From Sipunculus nudus (lineage: Eukaryota; Annelida; Sipuncula; Golfingiida; Sipunculidae): a stretch of 64,000 nt of DNA. Below, in pieces: positions 22,926-34,601 of the stretch. The first letter of the stretch is position 1; each line of letters starts with the position of its first letter. The translations under genes were made by a program, and so were the position numbers. The DNA is taken from NCBI GenBank assembly GCA_026874595.1, contig CM049316.1, positions 43,353,695-43,417,694 of the forward strand. The letters are read 5' to 3'. The notes under the pieces are model-generated. The model was not told the DNA's origin and did not search any database. It saw only the letters and a list, made by a program, of their open reading frames with translations.

Positions 22926-23737
22926 AAGATTTGTTGGTTACCGGGTCCAGCCTATCTTAAAAGACGATTTGTGGGCTTTTCACCAAAACGGACTTTTCAA
23001 GGTCAATGTCACGCCCATTTACTGATCTTGCCATGCCGGCGCTATACTGTGCTTAAACCATAGCATCCCAGACTTTCCGAGGATACAATTAAATTGTTCC
23101 ACTTTATCGTCTGAATAATAGAGGGCGCTGAGAAGCAAATACGGTACTACCGTTTATGGAAATAGTTATTTTTCCAAGGTACCCCATTAATGAACAAACA
23201 ACATAACACAAGAGTTACTTTTTCATTTTCTTGTAATTACGGTCACTGTCTGTTAACGTCTTAGCCCGTCAGCAGTATGCCAACTTTAACATTAGCACCA
23301 AGCTAACATATGGGAATAATACAAGGCAGTACAGTCAAGTCTATAGATAATAACATGAAATTATCCTGAAAGATTCTTTTAAGAAATCCTGGTGCACTGT
23401 CTATAATTTTGATAACCCGTAACATTCACCTTTATACTCATCAAGTTTTTGCTAAAAAATATCAAATATCAGTTTAAAATCAATACATATTTTATGTCAC
23501 TTATGTTTATTATGCAAACTACCAAATACTCTATTTCTGCAATGGTTCTTCAATTTTATACTTCTCGTCATATTGCATCCATGGCACAGTGGCGTCGAAT
23601 TACCAATATCAACCATACATGGTAAGAGGTTAGCACGATCTTGCTGTTCACCATTTTGTAAACCTATCACCAACTGTAATATGTCAATTCAAATACGTGG
23701 TACTCCAGGAATCTCGAGTGCAACGTTCAGGGACATA
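22926..23737. other. Intergenic, no gene seen
   Basis: AT-rich, with short unsupported frames. No motif recognised. Confidence 0.4.
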
Positions 23738-23918
23738 CAGTGGAACCCCACAATTACGACCACCTTGGGGACTGACCAAAGTGGTCGTAATTTGGGGTTG
23801 GTCGTATTTGTGAAACTGTAAGTTACGTAAATCGTATAATCAGGACCAAGAAAAGTGGACGTTATTGTGGGGGTGGTCGAAATTGCTGGGTGGTCGCAAG
23901 GGGGAGGGGGTTCCACTG
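23738..23918. mobile_element. Pogo/Tigger-like MITE
   Basis: Starts CAGTGGAACCCC and ends GGGGTTCCACTG as inverted ends, flanked on both sides by TA (23736-23737 and 23919-23920), the target duplication of Tc1/mariner/pogo elements. Subterminal GGTCGTAATT / AATTACGACC motifs are also inverted (ACGACCACC near the left, GGTGGTCG near the right). At 181 bp it is far too short to encode a transposase, so it is non-autonomous. The CAGTGGAACC terminus is typical of the pogo/Tigger group. Confidence 0.8.
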
Positions 23919-26900
23919 TACATACCTTTTGGATGCTATAGAGAAGCCTGGAGTCAAAGTATCTAAAAAATCTCATTTTCTGATTGACTACTAAGGATAT
24001 ATTTCATTCAAGCAGTTCAAATATAGTTACACTTAACTGGACGGCCACAGAACGATATACAGGCAAATTTGTTCCTATACGGTGGTCTCATTGTTAAAGA
24101 TGCACTTCATAACTTGGTTAGTTTAAATTGTTATTAAAGATTATAATAAAGAATAAAATTCGTAAAACTTATATGAATGGATTATATTTATTTAGGATAA
24201 TACATGCAGTCCGAGACTTGTATCACAATAGAAATGCTGGTCATTACACTCTCTACGTAGTGCTCGCACTGCAGTCCGTCTGCTGAGTGAAATGAACTTG
24301 TAGAAGGTATGCAGCACGGGCACCGAGCAAGTAGGGCACAAGGTCATATGAGATTCCAATATAATTTTATCTTGCATATCAAATTCAACATTTATAGCTT
24401 ATACGCCATTTTTTCCATCATTTAACTTCATGTTTCAGACATACTTTTAAAACTGCAAATTATAATTCGTTTTAAATGTTGCTTTATGTTAATCATTGAT
24501 AAATAAGAGGATTATAAGTATTAGTTTATTTATCATTAATAAATAATCAATAATAATTTTAATCTCAATGCATATTTTGATTATTTTCTATAGCATTAAA
24601 GATGTCAGTACTGCTATTGAGCATGTAAATTTGAATCTCGATGAAACGAAAACAAATTAATATGCCAGATACATGAGAAGTGCATTGTAAGTATCATCGC
24701 TACCTGTTTTATTTATCATGGATTCAAATGCTATTCATTTGAAAAATTATTCAATTTCCGGAACATGATTCTGTGAGCTCAAGTAATATGGCCATACAGT
24801 ATAAACAGTGACAATCACAAACAAGACATTTTTATGATATGCCCAGGAAAATAAAACATGGAATCCTGATGTGTATCAAATTTGCACTTTTACCTAAAAT
24901 ATGAGGTAAATTTTTACACTGGCGGTTTCACGACAAGGCTGTAACTGTACATTTCCTCACGATATGATATAAATGTTGTGTTTCTGCATTCATGATATCA
25001 CTGATTTCACGATACACGTATATGGTATATTATGGGTTTTTTTCAGATCCAATGTTATTCCTTATTCACAGCTGATAACCGAGAGGAAATCTGTTGCTAA
25101 ACAATAAATATATTCTATTTCCAACAATTAGCCAATCAGACGTTGTTCTGCATGTTTTCTAAAAAAAATGTTAAGCTTGTTTTATAATCAAATGCCTTAT
25201 ATGGCAACATAAAACAATAACTTTCGGATGCTGCTTTTATACAAATGATTAAAAAGCTTAAATTCATCACACAATGTATCGGTGCAGCAATGTACTGTTA
25301 CAGCCCTTATATACAAGATTCCCGTTAAGTGCAAGTATTTGGACCACAATAACACATAGATGTACGTGTGCATTCAAAGACACGTTTTAACAATATCTGA
25401 TGCTGAATAAGAGGTAACTTCTGGCAAGAAGCGACACATTTAATGTCTGAACAAAAGAAAAGTTGCTGATAACATATCCTCATCAACTGAGAGGACGACA
25501 ACTTTTACTGCCATAAAACATGGAGACATTTAATACTTGTCAGTCAATTGAATGCTCGTTAAATATCGGTATAATTCTGTATAATTATACCTCTTTCTGG
25601 AAGTATTACGTGTTCGTCTTGGCTGAATGGTTACTTGGTTGGTTTGTTGGTCTGTTAGCATTTTTATTTTATGAGCTAAAAGTGTACGTCTTCTGCTGAA
25701 ATTGTATGAAGGGTTGGTGTGACATCCAAGGAGCAATCCATTAAATTTTGGGAGGTAATTTTGATTACCATTACTGCAAATCGAGAGCATGTTCAAGTAT
25801 TATAAGAATTAAACAGGGTGAATTTGTACAAGTATCTCTTAACTGAAGCCCAAACTGTTCTGACAGGCAGAGCAGATAGGTGATGCATGTATAAGTGAGT
25901 TTGTGAACCGTCACACACAACTCTTTCAACACACACAAAGTTTGATTTCAATCCTTATCGAACTTCAGTGTGTGTATGCCAAGAGAAATGTCAAATATCG
26001 TGGACGGAGGTACACGTGCCATCTCTGACTGCTTTCTAATTTTTTTTTGTCGAGCCTTCAATTTTTGTGGATTTTGAGGGTCTTCTATGAGAAAACATAT
26101 AAACCCAAGGTACATTTGTTGAAATGTCAGGCTGTATCCTTTCATGGTGTCAACTTAAACTTCATGATTATGGTAATGCATCACCATCATAAACCAATTC
26201 TGTAAAATTATAACAGAATAAAATTACTCATTGTGTTTAATAAAAAGAAATCTACTAATAGGTTAAAACCAAGCAATAAATAAATGATAACCACAACATT
26301 TGGAGCCATCTTATTTTTTAAAGTGGTATTCCCTAAGGTTGGTATCAAATAATTTTTTTCTCTTTAGAATCAGTTATTGGGAGGGGGTTATTATGCATGA
26401 TCCACTACAAATTACTCTTTCTTGTAGCAGTTTCATTGAGAATTCTCATCCTATATTTTGTTGGAGACTGACTGACAACCTCCTCCTTATACTATCCCAA
26501 AAATTCTCTGTACAATGTAAAATGGTCTAACCAATCTAAAACAACATAAATAGATAGATCTCATCATGATATTATTCCTTCATCTAAACCCTGAGACTCT
26601 TAAACAACAATTGTACCACCTAGGTTGTAAATTTATCTAGATGCATGCACACATAACACTACATAACATAGCCATTCACACATGAGTAAATGGAGGCTGC
26701 TCAATTCCTTTTACAGAGTATTAGTGAAAAGTGAAGTCTAACAAGCAAATCGTAAGTAAAACAGGCACCTCAAAGGTGAATGGACATTTTTCTGCCCATA
26801 TGATATCAAGAAACGTATAAAGTTCAGAGCAGTCTTCACTGTGGGCCACTGATCTGTGTCGTCAAAGTCTTCAGGACAGTCCATGGATGGGTCTGGTTGT

Positions 26901-26947
26901 CATCAGGTGACAGCTCAATGCTGTCTGCAGCATCACCCAGAGCTGTT
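23919..26947. other. AT-rich region downstream of TP53INP
   Basis: No independent gene seen. The part nearest 26947 is presumably the 3' untranslated region of the minus-strand TP53INP gene. Candidate poly(A) signals on that strand are ATTAAA at 26242-26237 and AATAAA at about 25667-25662; neither can be confirmed. A CpG-poor AT-rich stretch with short inverted repeats (TTATCATTAATAAATAATCAATAATA) lies at about 24500-24560. Confidence 0.4.
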
Positions 26948-27561
26948 TCAGCATCTCCTGTTGCTGCTTTTACAGGCAGGCTGCGTGATTTGCCTGTGTC
27001 GGTGGGGGTTTGACTTGTATTGCTGTACACGGTTACTGCGTTGCAGCTTATTGCGAGATACACTAACACTATTTCTTTTCACCTGAGCTCTTTGCATAGA
27101 TTTCACAGCCTGAACGTTCGACAGGATGCCTGCCCGCGCTGCTATGGCTTTCGCGCGGCGCGGAGACCTTCTTTGAACAGACATTTTGGTTGATGAGACT
27201 GGTTTTCTAACGTTTGCTGCCATATCTGTATCGGAAGACTCAGATCGTTCGCTATCAGTGCCAGCACTGCCGGGTCGACCCCTCCGATTATACACTGACA
27301 TGCTGGGATGTTCTATAAGGAGGTTCTCCATGGATCCCGTTTCCATTCGTTCTGGTGTTGCCCCTCCTGCAGTAAAACAAGGAGGGGGAGTGACAAGCCA
27401 GCTTTCATCCATGCCTCGATGGCCGCCATTGTTAGAAGGGTAAATGTTATTTAGGGATTTAACACAAGGTTCACACATACAAACTTTGGCTGCTTGCCGG
27501 TCTGAAACGGAAACAGTTCCTTTAGCCTTAGTGGATGTGCTATCCAAACTGCTGTCCCGAC
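26948..27561 (-). CDS. TP53INP: TP53INP homologue, C-terminal coding exon
   Basis: This exon encodes about residues 49-252 of a TP53INP-family protein, a small nucleo-cytoplasmic regulator that in vertebrates binds Atg8/LC3 proteins to promote autophagy and co-activates transcription. The family hallmarks are ESWLVTPPPCFTAGG (about residues 101-115) and MENLLIEHPSMSVY (about 126-139). A very basic Arg/Lys/Gln-rich tail (about 178-252) ends near RHRQITQPA, as expected for the nuclear/nucleolar localisation end of the family. Between them lies a Ser/Thr/Arg-rich linker. The acceptor is CTTTTTCTGACTTACAG|G, and the first exon base is 27561. Joined in phase 1 to the exon at 30169-30320 it reads SRDSSLDS without a break. 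The stop is TGA at 26950-26948. Total length of about 252 residues is close to human TP53INP1 (about 240). Identity is very likely; which vertebrate paralogue it resembles cannot be told here. Confidence 0.93.
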
Positions 27562-30168
27562 CTGTAAGTCAGAAAAAGATCATTTAGTATTTGAGGAGAT
27601 TTCTACTGCTTCAGGCGCACAGTCCTTCTCGGGGCCTCGTACAAGACATGCTTCACCAGTGACCTCCAATCTCTCCATGCCACAACCATGCTACCAAAAC
27701 TCTGTCAATTCGAACAGCCACATGCAAAATCCTCAAACATACAGACCTATGTTTTTAGTAGTGGTGTTGTCAGTGAGGGAAATTGCAAAGTTTGAGATGA
27801 GAGTACTAAGTTACAGTAACAGGGTTGAAAAAGAAAACATTTCAAGAAACAAATGCAATAAGATCAAAATCACCATTTGCTGTATAAAAACAATCAGCAG
27901 AGACAATAAAATGATATTAATTAATATAGTTGAGAGTAGAGAATAAAGTTTGATAACAACATAAAAACCCATAAAAAGTTGCCAAGTTCTGCACAGTGAC
28001 CACAGCTTTTGCATGATTAACAAAAGTTATCACAAAATTATTTACACTCTTCACAGTTTGCACAGGGCAAAGAATACCCGACCCCAGAGATCCTCGATCT
28101 TCTGTAGTGGAGGCACATTTGTGCTGCCACACCAGCAGACTTGCGGGCAAAAACGAATATGTCCGACAGTATTATTACAGCAAACCTATTGTCACTATAT
28201 TATTATGCAACAGATTTTAGCATTAAGACCGTTCAGCAACTGAGAGAATTTCTCACTGCTACAGGAGTTCAGACTTGGGGTTATAAAACAGTTGAACTTA
28301 TTGGGCTTGCCCAGCAGGCAGAGCGTTTGGACATGGTCGGCCACCTTTGTTTTTGCCCCCAGTAAATGTCACGATAGGGGCGCACCTGCCAGAGATATAG
28401 AGCAAACAGGGTGACATTTTGTCTCCAGCACAGGAGATCGAGGATCTCCAGCGTCCCGTATTGTGATGGGAGAGGGGTATGGCACTGTGCTTCCAACTCC
28501 CAGTTTTAAACTTGCAACACCCAGCTTTGTTGGTCTGATTCTTGGCCCTATACCGGCCCTGGTGTTCAAGCCCGAAAAAACTTGCTTAAAAAAAGCGGTT
28601 AAAGCTAGGGGTTTCTGCAACAACTGTGATGCCTAACAGCGTCACAAAGGAGTGTAAAATTTAGTATGAAATTCTAAGTACAATGAAGATGAACTTAATT
28701 TTGAAACAAGTACAATGTATGGCAGTGTATACTTAGGGTGGGGAAGGGAGTCATTTAATTTCGGGTGGCAACAGATTTGAATACCACTTCACAAGCTCCA
28801 GATTCAGTGTATCAATTTTACAGCTCAAATTTGAGAAAAAGTTTGAATTTTTATATAATATAATAAAGCAAACTACCCACCATAGCCCTACATAGTATTA
28901 TACAGACAGGCAAAATCCACATAAAAGCCCAAAATACCAGACTTTAGTGAACCAAAATTATGCAGATGATTGGTATCAATATCCAGGGCTGAAACAATGA
29001 CTCATACTCTGCTTGTTGCATGTCACTTAAAAAGATGAGTTCAGAAATCCTATACTTTGAGTGTTTCACCATATCGTGTCCACCTTTTTTTTTTTAGATT
29101 ATTTTCTTAAACGTTTCTTTTTTTAAATAATTTCCTAGAAAGCTGCATCTGGATGTGACAAACTAATATGGCAAGCAAAACTCCAGTTTATATTTTACAA
29201 TTTGTTTTACTCTTTGCAATGATCTGATGTGTGTGTGCCTGCATGACCAGCCATCTTTGTTTTGGCTGGTCATACTTGTAAAGAGTGTTTACATGACATC
29301 ATCCAATCAGCAGCTGTCAAGTGAGGCTATTTTTGCATGTGACCAATGACCTTGACAGCCATGGGTGCTGATATGTTGTAAAATAGAGACTGATTTCTTA
29401 AATTAAAAATTATTCTGTTTCATAAATACTTTTGTAAGGTAGGTGTTTATTTTCCTTGCTGAAAATTCACTCCATTAATCTTCTATCCTTTATTATCATT
29501 TTCTTCCTAGAAATGTATCCAATAAAAATGTTCCTAGCAAAAAAATAGGTGAACATGAGGAGATGAAACAGACTATAGTGACAGAAAAAGAAAATACAAA
29601 CAAACATACAAAGCAAGATGTATAAATGAGGAAAAAAATATTTACTTCAAGTACAATAGTAGATATATAGTGCAGCTCAGTAATTAAATAATGATGGCTG
29701 AATGTTAAATTATGATAATCTTAAACTGTGCCTGCTTAGAGATCAAACATCACAAGTGTTCTGATGCAATACAGTAAATATCTGGAGTGATGAAAGTGTT
29801 TCCTGACATAAGCACTTTCTGTGAATTTTTGAAATAATGAACATTTAAAAAGAAATAACAGTGTGGACTTAACGGCCTGGTCCTTATTTGCGCACACTTG
29901 TCCCATGATAACAAATACTAGCTACATTGTGGCTTAGATAATGGCAATAAGATACGTCTTAATGACTGACCACGAGATTGTTTGTCGATAATGATTTTCA
30001 AATGAATCAGGTATAAATTATAACAATAAATAGAGAAACCAAGGAGGCTTGGACATTTTTGACATCAGACAAATTTGGCAAATGACTGGATGGCAATTGA
30101 ATGAGTTTTTACTGTACAATTCTTTACTTAATGACTGTCAAGTAGACATCAGGGAGTCTCCAACTTAC
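27562..30168 (-). other. TP53INP intron (2607 bp)
   Basis: The donor CAA|GTAAGT (30168-30163) and acceptor CTTACAG (ending 27562) give a phase-1 intron. It contains the SAP-like open frame at 28159-28365 on the opposite strand. It also has a small inverted pair, GAGATCCTCGATCTTCTG (28086) and CAGGAGATCGAGGATCTCC (28431), but no obvious transposon ends. The rest is AT-rich without features. Confidence 0.85.
28159..28365 (+). CDS. SAP-like domain open frame in the TP53INP intron (uncertain)
   Basis: A 68-residue open frame from ATG at 28159 encodes two predicted helices: TVQQLREFLTATGVQ, then GYKTVELIGLAQQAERL. The pattern of a hydrophobic helix, a short Gly turn, Gly-x-Lys-x-x-(E/L)-L-(I/V)-x-L-A and a second helix fits SAP-type DNA-binding motifs. 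Such motifs often stand at the N terminus of transposon-derived or YqaJ-type proteins in invertebrates. It ends in a stop at 28363-28365. CCA|GTAAATG at 28361 is a possible donor, so it could be a first exon, but no continuation was found. It lies antisense within the TP53INP intron. Family assignment is from pattern only; it may be a dead retrocopy. Confidence 0.4.
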   Translation: MSDSIITANLLSLYYYATDFSIKTVQQLREFLTATGVQTWGYKTVELIGLAQQAERLDMVGHLCFCPQ

Positions 30169-30320
30169 TTGACGACTGATCGACAATGAGCCAGTCACTG
30201 TCTGTAGCCCTGGTTCGGACCCGCCTTTGGGGTGCGCTATCAGCCTCATTCTGGACTGTGTATTCTTCAGCGTTGTTGCTTCCAAAAAGGTAGCTTGTGA
30301 TACCGCTCAGCATCTTGAAC
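30169..30320 (-). CDS. TP53INP: TP53INP homologue, N-terminal coding exon
   Basis: The start codon is ATG at 30313-30311, just after a strong acceptor (GTTGTGTTGTTGCAG|GTTCAAG), so a 5' untranslated exon must lie upstream. The exon encodes 48 residues plus one base. It begins MLSGITSYLFG, comparable to the short hydrophobic N terminus of vertebrate TP53INPs. It ends with DSDWLIVDQ (residues 38-46), whose W-L-I-V core is a canonical LC3-interacting region preceded by acidic residues, matching DDEWILVDF in vertebrates. The donor is GTAAGT at 30168-30163. The LIR predicts binding to Atg8 proteins. The upstream 5' exon and promoter were not located. The GC-richer block at 38.4-39.45 kb is a candidate only. 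Confidence 0.9.
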
Positions 30321-31783
30321 CTGCAACAACACAACAGAATCAATACTAATTCAAGATACTTATTCACTTGCCACAATTTGCAATTATAACCACTATCAGT
30401 TAGTTTTGGCTGAAACAAAACGTATAGCAACACTCTTTCAATATGATCATGATGCAAATTCAGGTCCAAGCACTCCTGGACTCACAGGGGCATGTTAATG
30501 CTCCAAGTTATGGCAGTCTCACTCATATATTTAATAATACCTGTGATTCACTTCAATCAAATTAATAGTTACTGTACAGACTTTTTCTTCTACTGGAGAG
30601 AAATACTTTCCAACACAGCATTCTGGCAATTATTTACCACACTATATGAAAAATACTTCACATCTGCTCCATTTATGCTCAGATTTTTATTCTCAATTTA
30701 TCTTTTAAGACAGGAGATGCCAAAACATGCCAAAACTGATTAGCAGTTAACTGAGCACTTGCCCAGGGCAAATTAAGTTCCAGAAATTTGAGAAAATGTT
30801 GGTAAGGCTAGTCGTTACTAAAAGTCAGCTTGAACTTGCCTTTTCAGGCAAGTGGGTCTAACTGGCTTTACCCAAAGACCTGAATCATATTAATCTTCAG
30901 GTAGCTGTTATGTTTTGACTAGAAAACAAATCATCTGATAAATTTAAAAACCTCATTATCCCAAATTACCTCTACATTAATCTGTAGAGAAATATTATGA
31001 ACAAATTAACAAATGAACATGTTTATTGTCAAACATGGCATAAAACCTGGAAGCACAATCACGCGGAACACACTTTGATGTTCATGGTTTGTGATCAATG
31101 ATTTTTGTAGAGCAAGTAATGCAGGCCCAGTAAAAACTAGATTTACTTGCCAAAATGAGTGCTTTTTCAAGTTAATGTCTAGCCCTGCAAAATGACTACT
31201 GTCTGAGTGTTGGTGTAATACCATCATCAGTCATGGGAATGATAACCATGACAACAAATAAATAGGTCACTAAGTATCACTGCTTACAAATCTAATTATC
31301 ATGGTAATGCATGATACTGGTTTGGCAAACTGCCAATCAATGATGTCATTCAAAGTTCACATTGAGGTCATGAGCAGGATGAATTCTGACCAATTTTTCC
31401 TTTCAGTGACCTCAATCTATCCTCAACAAACCAGACTGGAATGGCAAATAAAATAAAAACATACACTGGTAAATGTGCGCAGATTGTTCCAAGAATTGAA
31501 TTTGAGTGAGGCCAATACTGGTTAATATTCAAAGCAAGTTTAAAGAAAATCCATCAAATATTTGGCAAGTCATCACCATGACAGTCATTGACACCAAAGT
31601 CTGGCAACCTTTGACCTCTTTGAAACATTCACAGATTTTGCTAAGAATCAAACTCTGGTAAGATATTATATTGTTCTATATTTATCTTGAATTTCATCAT
31701 AATCCATTAAAATCCCTGGTAAGATATTTAGGCAAAACTAAAAGTTATTGGACAAACAGAGCCTGCGATACCAAAATACCAGA
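30321..31783. other. Upstream intron of TP53INP, no gene seen
   Basis: AT-rich sequence 5' of the first coding exon on the minus strand, therefore probably part of an intron following an untranslated exon. No coding signal on either strand. Confidence 0.4.
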
Positions 31784-32052
31784 CTTAAGCTAAGATCCCT
31801 TATGCGGCATGCAGAATGTGTTGACAAATTTCATACATGTATACCGGCACAGCAAAATGCATTTTGTGTCGGTCCAGAATGCCATGCAGAACCAACAAAA
31901 TTTTCTACATATAGCGATTTGTTTTGCTGGATATGCATTTTGCATGCCAGATCTGTGCAGAAAAGTCTCACCTTATTTATTTAGTCAACACTGATTTCTA
32001 TCCCTATTCTGCATGCCCGAACTGCATTTCATACATAAGGAATCTTAGCTCT
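31784..32052. mobile_element. Candidate MITE with 17-bp inverted ends
   Basis: AGCTAAGATCCCTTATG (31789-31805) is inverted at CATAAGGAATCTTAGCT (32034-32050), with one mismatch. Between them are several smaller palindromes around GCATGC and CAAAATGCATTTTG. The 260-bp size and lack of coding potential fit a non-autonomous DNA transposon. Flanking target duplication is unclear. Confidence 0.5.
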
Positions 32053-32403
32053 GAGCATATAAAACAGCTATATACTTACATGCTAGCCGTTGCGTCAATT
32101 TATCTTCAAGGGTTGGGGGGATGACAACCCCCCTGTACACACACATATAGTATAGAGTGAGAGAGAGCATTGTCTGTATATAATTAGAGCCCTGCGGGCC
32201 TCAACCCGTTAAGTGTATTATATGTTATGTGTATTATAATTTCAGGAATTGTTAAATCATTAATAATTTAATGATTTCTATGATAAATATATATATATAA
32301 ATAGATCTGCAGGTTTTCTGCAAGCAACAACTACTAGAGTGCTCTATGGCATGTTACCAGAGCTTTATAATTATACAAAATGAAGACGAGTCAAGTATTT
32401 TCA

Positions 32404-32459
32404 GACATTTTACTACTACGTAGTTCCGTGCAAGGTGTTGTTGCACTCGTTAGGTAATG
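32404..32459 (-). ncRNA. Hammerhead-like motif, left arm (more decayed)
   Basis: The minus-strand counterpart of the right arm. It has CTAACGAG (32453-32446), the same stem II, GGAA in place of GAAA, the same stem III and a GTA triplet. Three core positions are changed, so it should be inactive. It is listed because stems II and III are fully kept. Confidence 0.55.
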
Positions 32460-32463
32460 TAGA

Positions 32464-32522
32464 CAGCATTACCTAATGAGTGCAACAAAACCTTGCACGA
32501 AACTACGTAGTAGTAAAATGTC
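32464..32522 (+). ncRNA. Hammerhead-like motif, right arm
   Basis: The core reads CTAATGAG (32473-32480; one change from CTGATGAG). Stem II pairs GTGCAA with TTGCAC (32480-32485 and 32493-32498), with a 7-nt loop. GAAA lies at 32499-32502. Stem III pairs ACTAC with GTAGT (32502-32506 and 32510-32514) with a triloop. The predicted cleavage triplet GTA ends at 32515. Stem I is short and interrupted (AGAC/GTCT plus ATT/AAT). The G-to-A change is at a catalytically essential position of the core, so this copy is probably inactive. Confidence 0.6.
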
Positions 32523-32780
32523 TGAAAATACTTGACTCGTCTTCATTTTGTATAAATAGGGATTATATATCTTTGATTCATCACACATTAATATTGATAT
32601 ATATATATATATATGTCAGAGACGAGATTGAAATCCAGGCGGATTTTAAATTCGCCTAGACGAGATTGCGATTGTGATCTCGCCTAGGCAAGATTGCGAT
32701 TGTGATCTCGCCTAGACAGATTTTTTATATATATAAATATATTTGATTATTTATGCATTGCTCCTGCTTCCTTCTTTCAA

Positions 32781-33938
32781 ATGTTCAAAACAGCAACTGG
32801 AGAGTTAGAGGCCAACAAAACCCCTACAATCCATCTGGTACTCCCGTGGATGGAGAGGCTAAAACTGCACTGCAAAGCAAGTCCGGAGGACAGTGAGGCC
32901 ATACAGGTCTTGAAGTGCTCATGCCTGAAGTACACTGAGGTAGGTAATTATAAGGCGAAAGATAGGTACCACGCTGTATTTATATTAACACATTATTTTC
33001 TTATGATATGCATATCCACCAAACTTTGTATATATTATAATAGTTTTGTATTACTTCTTCTTACTATTTTCACAGATGTATCAGTGACAAGTAAGCATTT
33101 TTGTGTCTGGATAAATGTGAGTATTGATTTTATATCACAGCAGGATTTTAATTAATTTGCTTATTTAAATGGATATAATGATTTATATTTCAGGACAAAT
33201 TCAAGCCACACCCTTTACATTACATTGCACTGTTTTGTAATCCGCGCCAAAAAAGAATGAGGGTCATCCCAGAAAAGCTGAGGAAAAAGACTTTGGACGA
33301 CATCAGAACAGCTCTTGAAACGACTGAAACCACCCCAGCCCCCGAGGAGAACATCAACGAGCCGCCTTCTAAGAGACAGCATATCTGCCACCAGGAACTT
33401 GCCGAATTTGACGATGGTGACAGCCAAGATGAACACACTGATGAAATAACCATGTACCAGTCCATGCAGGTGTCCACAAATGAAAAGGGTAAGTTGATTT
33501 CTTTTTCTATGTCAATTTGGTGTATAAATATTTGGTGTTAAGAATGTTGCAGTGTATCAATGTATCAGCCATATATTTAAATTGGCATTTCCTTGCCCTG
33601 GTTTTATATACTTTAAAAAATATTTTTTAATCTTAGTTGTATATTTGGAATTGCAATGATGACATATCGCACTTAACTATTTTATCAATTTATTCTTATT
33701 TCCTGTTTTGTTTATATTATGTCATTTCAGATCCTTTGACTCGGTGAAGGAAAATGAAACTCGCCTACCGAAACTGGCAAAATTTGCAAGAGATACACTG
33801 ACAGTTATGGCCACCAGTGCACCATCAGAGCGTAATTTCAGTGCAGCATGACAAGTGGTGACACAGGGTCATTCCGCTTTATCATATGAAAATGTCGGAA
33901 ACATCCTCCTCATCAACAGTTCACTGAAACCTTGTTAG
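32781..33938 (+). pseudogene. hAT transposase remnant (three exons)
   Basis: Exon 1 (32781-32939) starts MFKTATGELEANKTPTIHL, the region before the C-terminal catalytic part of hAT transposases. A GAG|GTAGGT donor and TTTATATTTCAG acceptor join it in phase 0 to exon 2 (33194-33488), which contains HPLHYIALFCNPRQKRMR, equivalent to the conserved HP..FVATFLDPRFK block. Exon 3 (33731-33938) holds the dimerisation domain: LAKFARDTLTVMATSAPSERNFSAA, then QVVTQGHSALSYENVGNILLIN. Two lesions are seen: the exon 2-3 junction is out of frame by one base, and TGA (33849-33851) replaces the Gly expected after NFSAA. The BED zinc finger and most of the RNase H-like core are missing. Dead element. Confidence 0.85.
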
Positions 33939-34601
33939 TGGACACTGGACACATGGACTTTCATACAAACTGTTGTTTTTTCAACCATGCATGGCCATAC
34001 TTCTATGATTTGAATATATGTTATGAAATAAAATGTATTTTTATTTCATTCTTGTCTTCCATTGAGTGGTATGTGGCACATACTATGTTCTGGCTAATTG
34101 CAGGCTGAATTTTAACAATTAGGCGGGGCGGGGCGATCGCGGGTTCATATTTTTTATATGCGGGGCGGATGCAGGCCAATTATTAATATATAGGTGCAGG
34201 GCGGGGCAGTTGCGGGTTAATATTTTGATATGTGGGGCGGGTGCGGGTCAATTTTTAATCTAAAGGTGCGGGGCGGGTTCGAGTCCTTGCAGGGCGGGGC
34301 AGCTGTGGTTTACATACATTTTTTGTGGGGCGGGTGCGGGCTGAAAATTTTGACCCAGGCAGGGCTCTAATATATATTATATATATACTTAATCACATTT
34401 CAAATATATTACATTAAGTATATGGGTTTAGTTAAGAAAATTTATGTTTCCTGTAGAAGTTAAATCTAAACCAGGTTAAGATATAATAATTCATAGTAAC
34501 CTCATAAAAGGAACCAAAGTCTATATTTCTATTTATTAATATATTTCATTTGCATTTATCTGAATATTCGGGGGTTGAATACAATGACAATCCCCTCTTG
34601 C

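Larger units (their letters stand above)
32305..32614. mobile_element. Small element with hammerhead-like core, copy 2, nested in hAT
   Basis: The stretch 32308-32360 (GGTTTTCTGCAAGCAACAACT..AGAGTGCTCTATGGC) matches 10422-10474, and both follow a TA tract. It runs into an 89-bp inverted repeat (32371-32459 and 32467-32555, 7-bp spacer, only a few mismatches). Each arm carries one hammerhead-like core pointing away from the centre. A second TA tract (32596-32614) follows. The structure is that of two head-to-head copies of the ribozyme-bearing end inserted into, or captured by, the hAT element. Confidence 0.6.
32183..34371 (+). mobile_element. Degenerate hAT-family DNA transposon
   Basis: The ends are a perfect 13-bp inverted repeat, ATTAGAGCCCTGC (32183-32195) and GCAGGGCTCTAAT (34359-34371). 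The right subterminal 250 bp carry repeated GGGGCGGGTGCGGG..AAT motifs, the kind of clustered sites bound by hAT transposases. Inside lie three transposase exon remnants (32781-33938). The left third, where the BED zinc finger and first catalytic part should be, is occupied by the hammerhead-bearing inverted repeat and a small GAGATTGCGATTGTGATCTCGCCTAG palindrome repeat (32620-32722). The expected 8-bp target duplication cannot be resolved because both flanks are TATATA-like. Confidence 0.8.
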
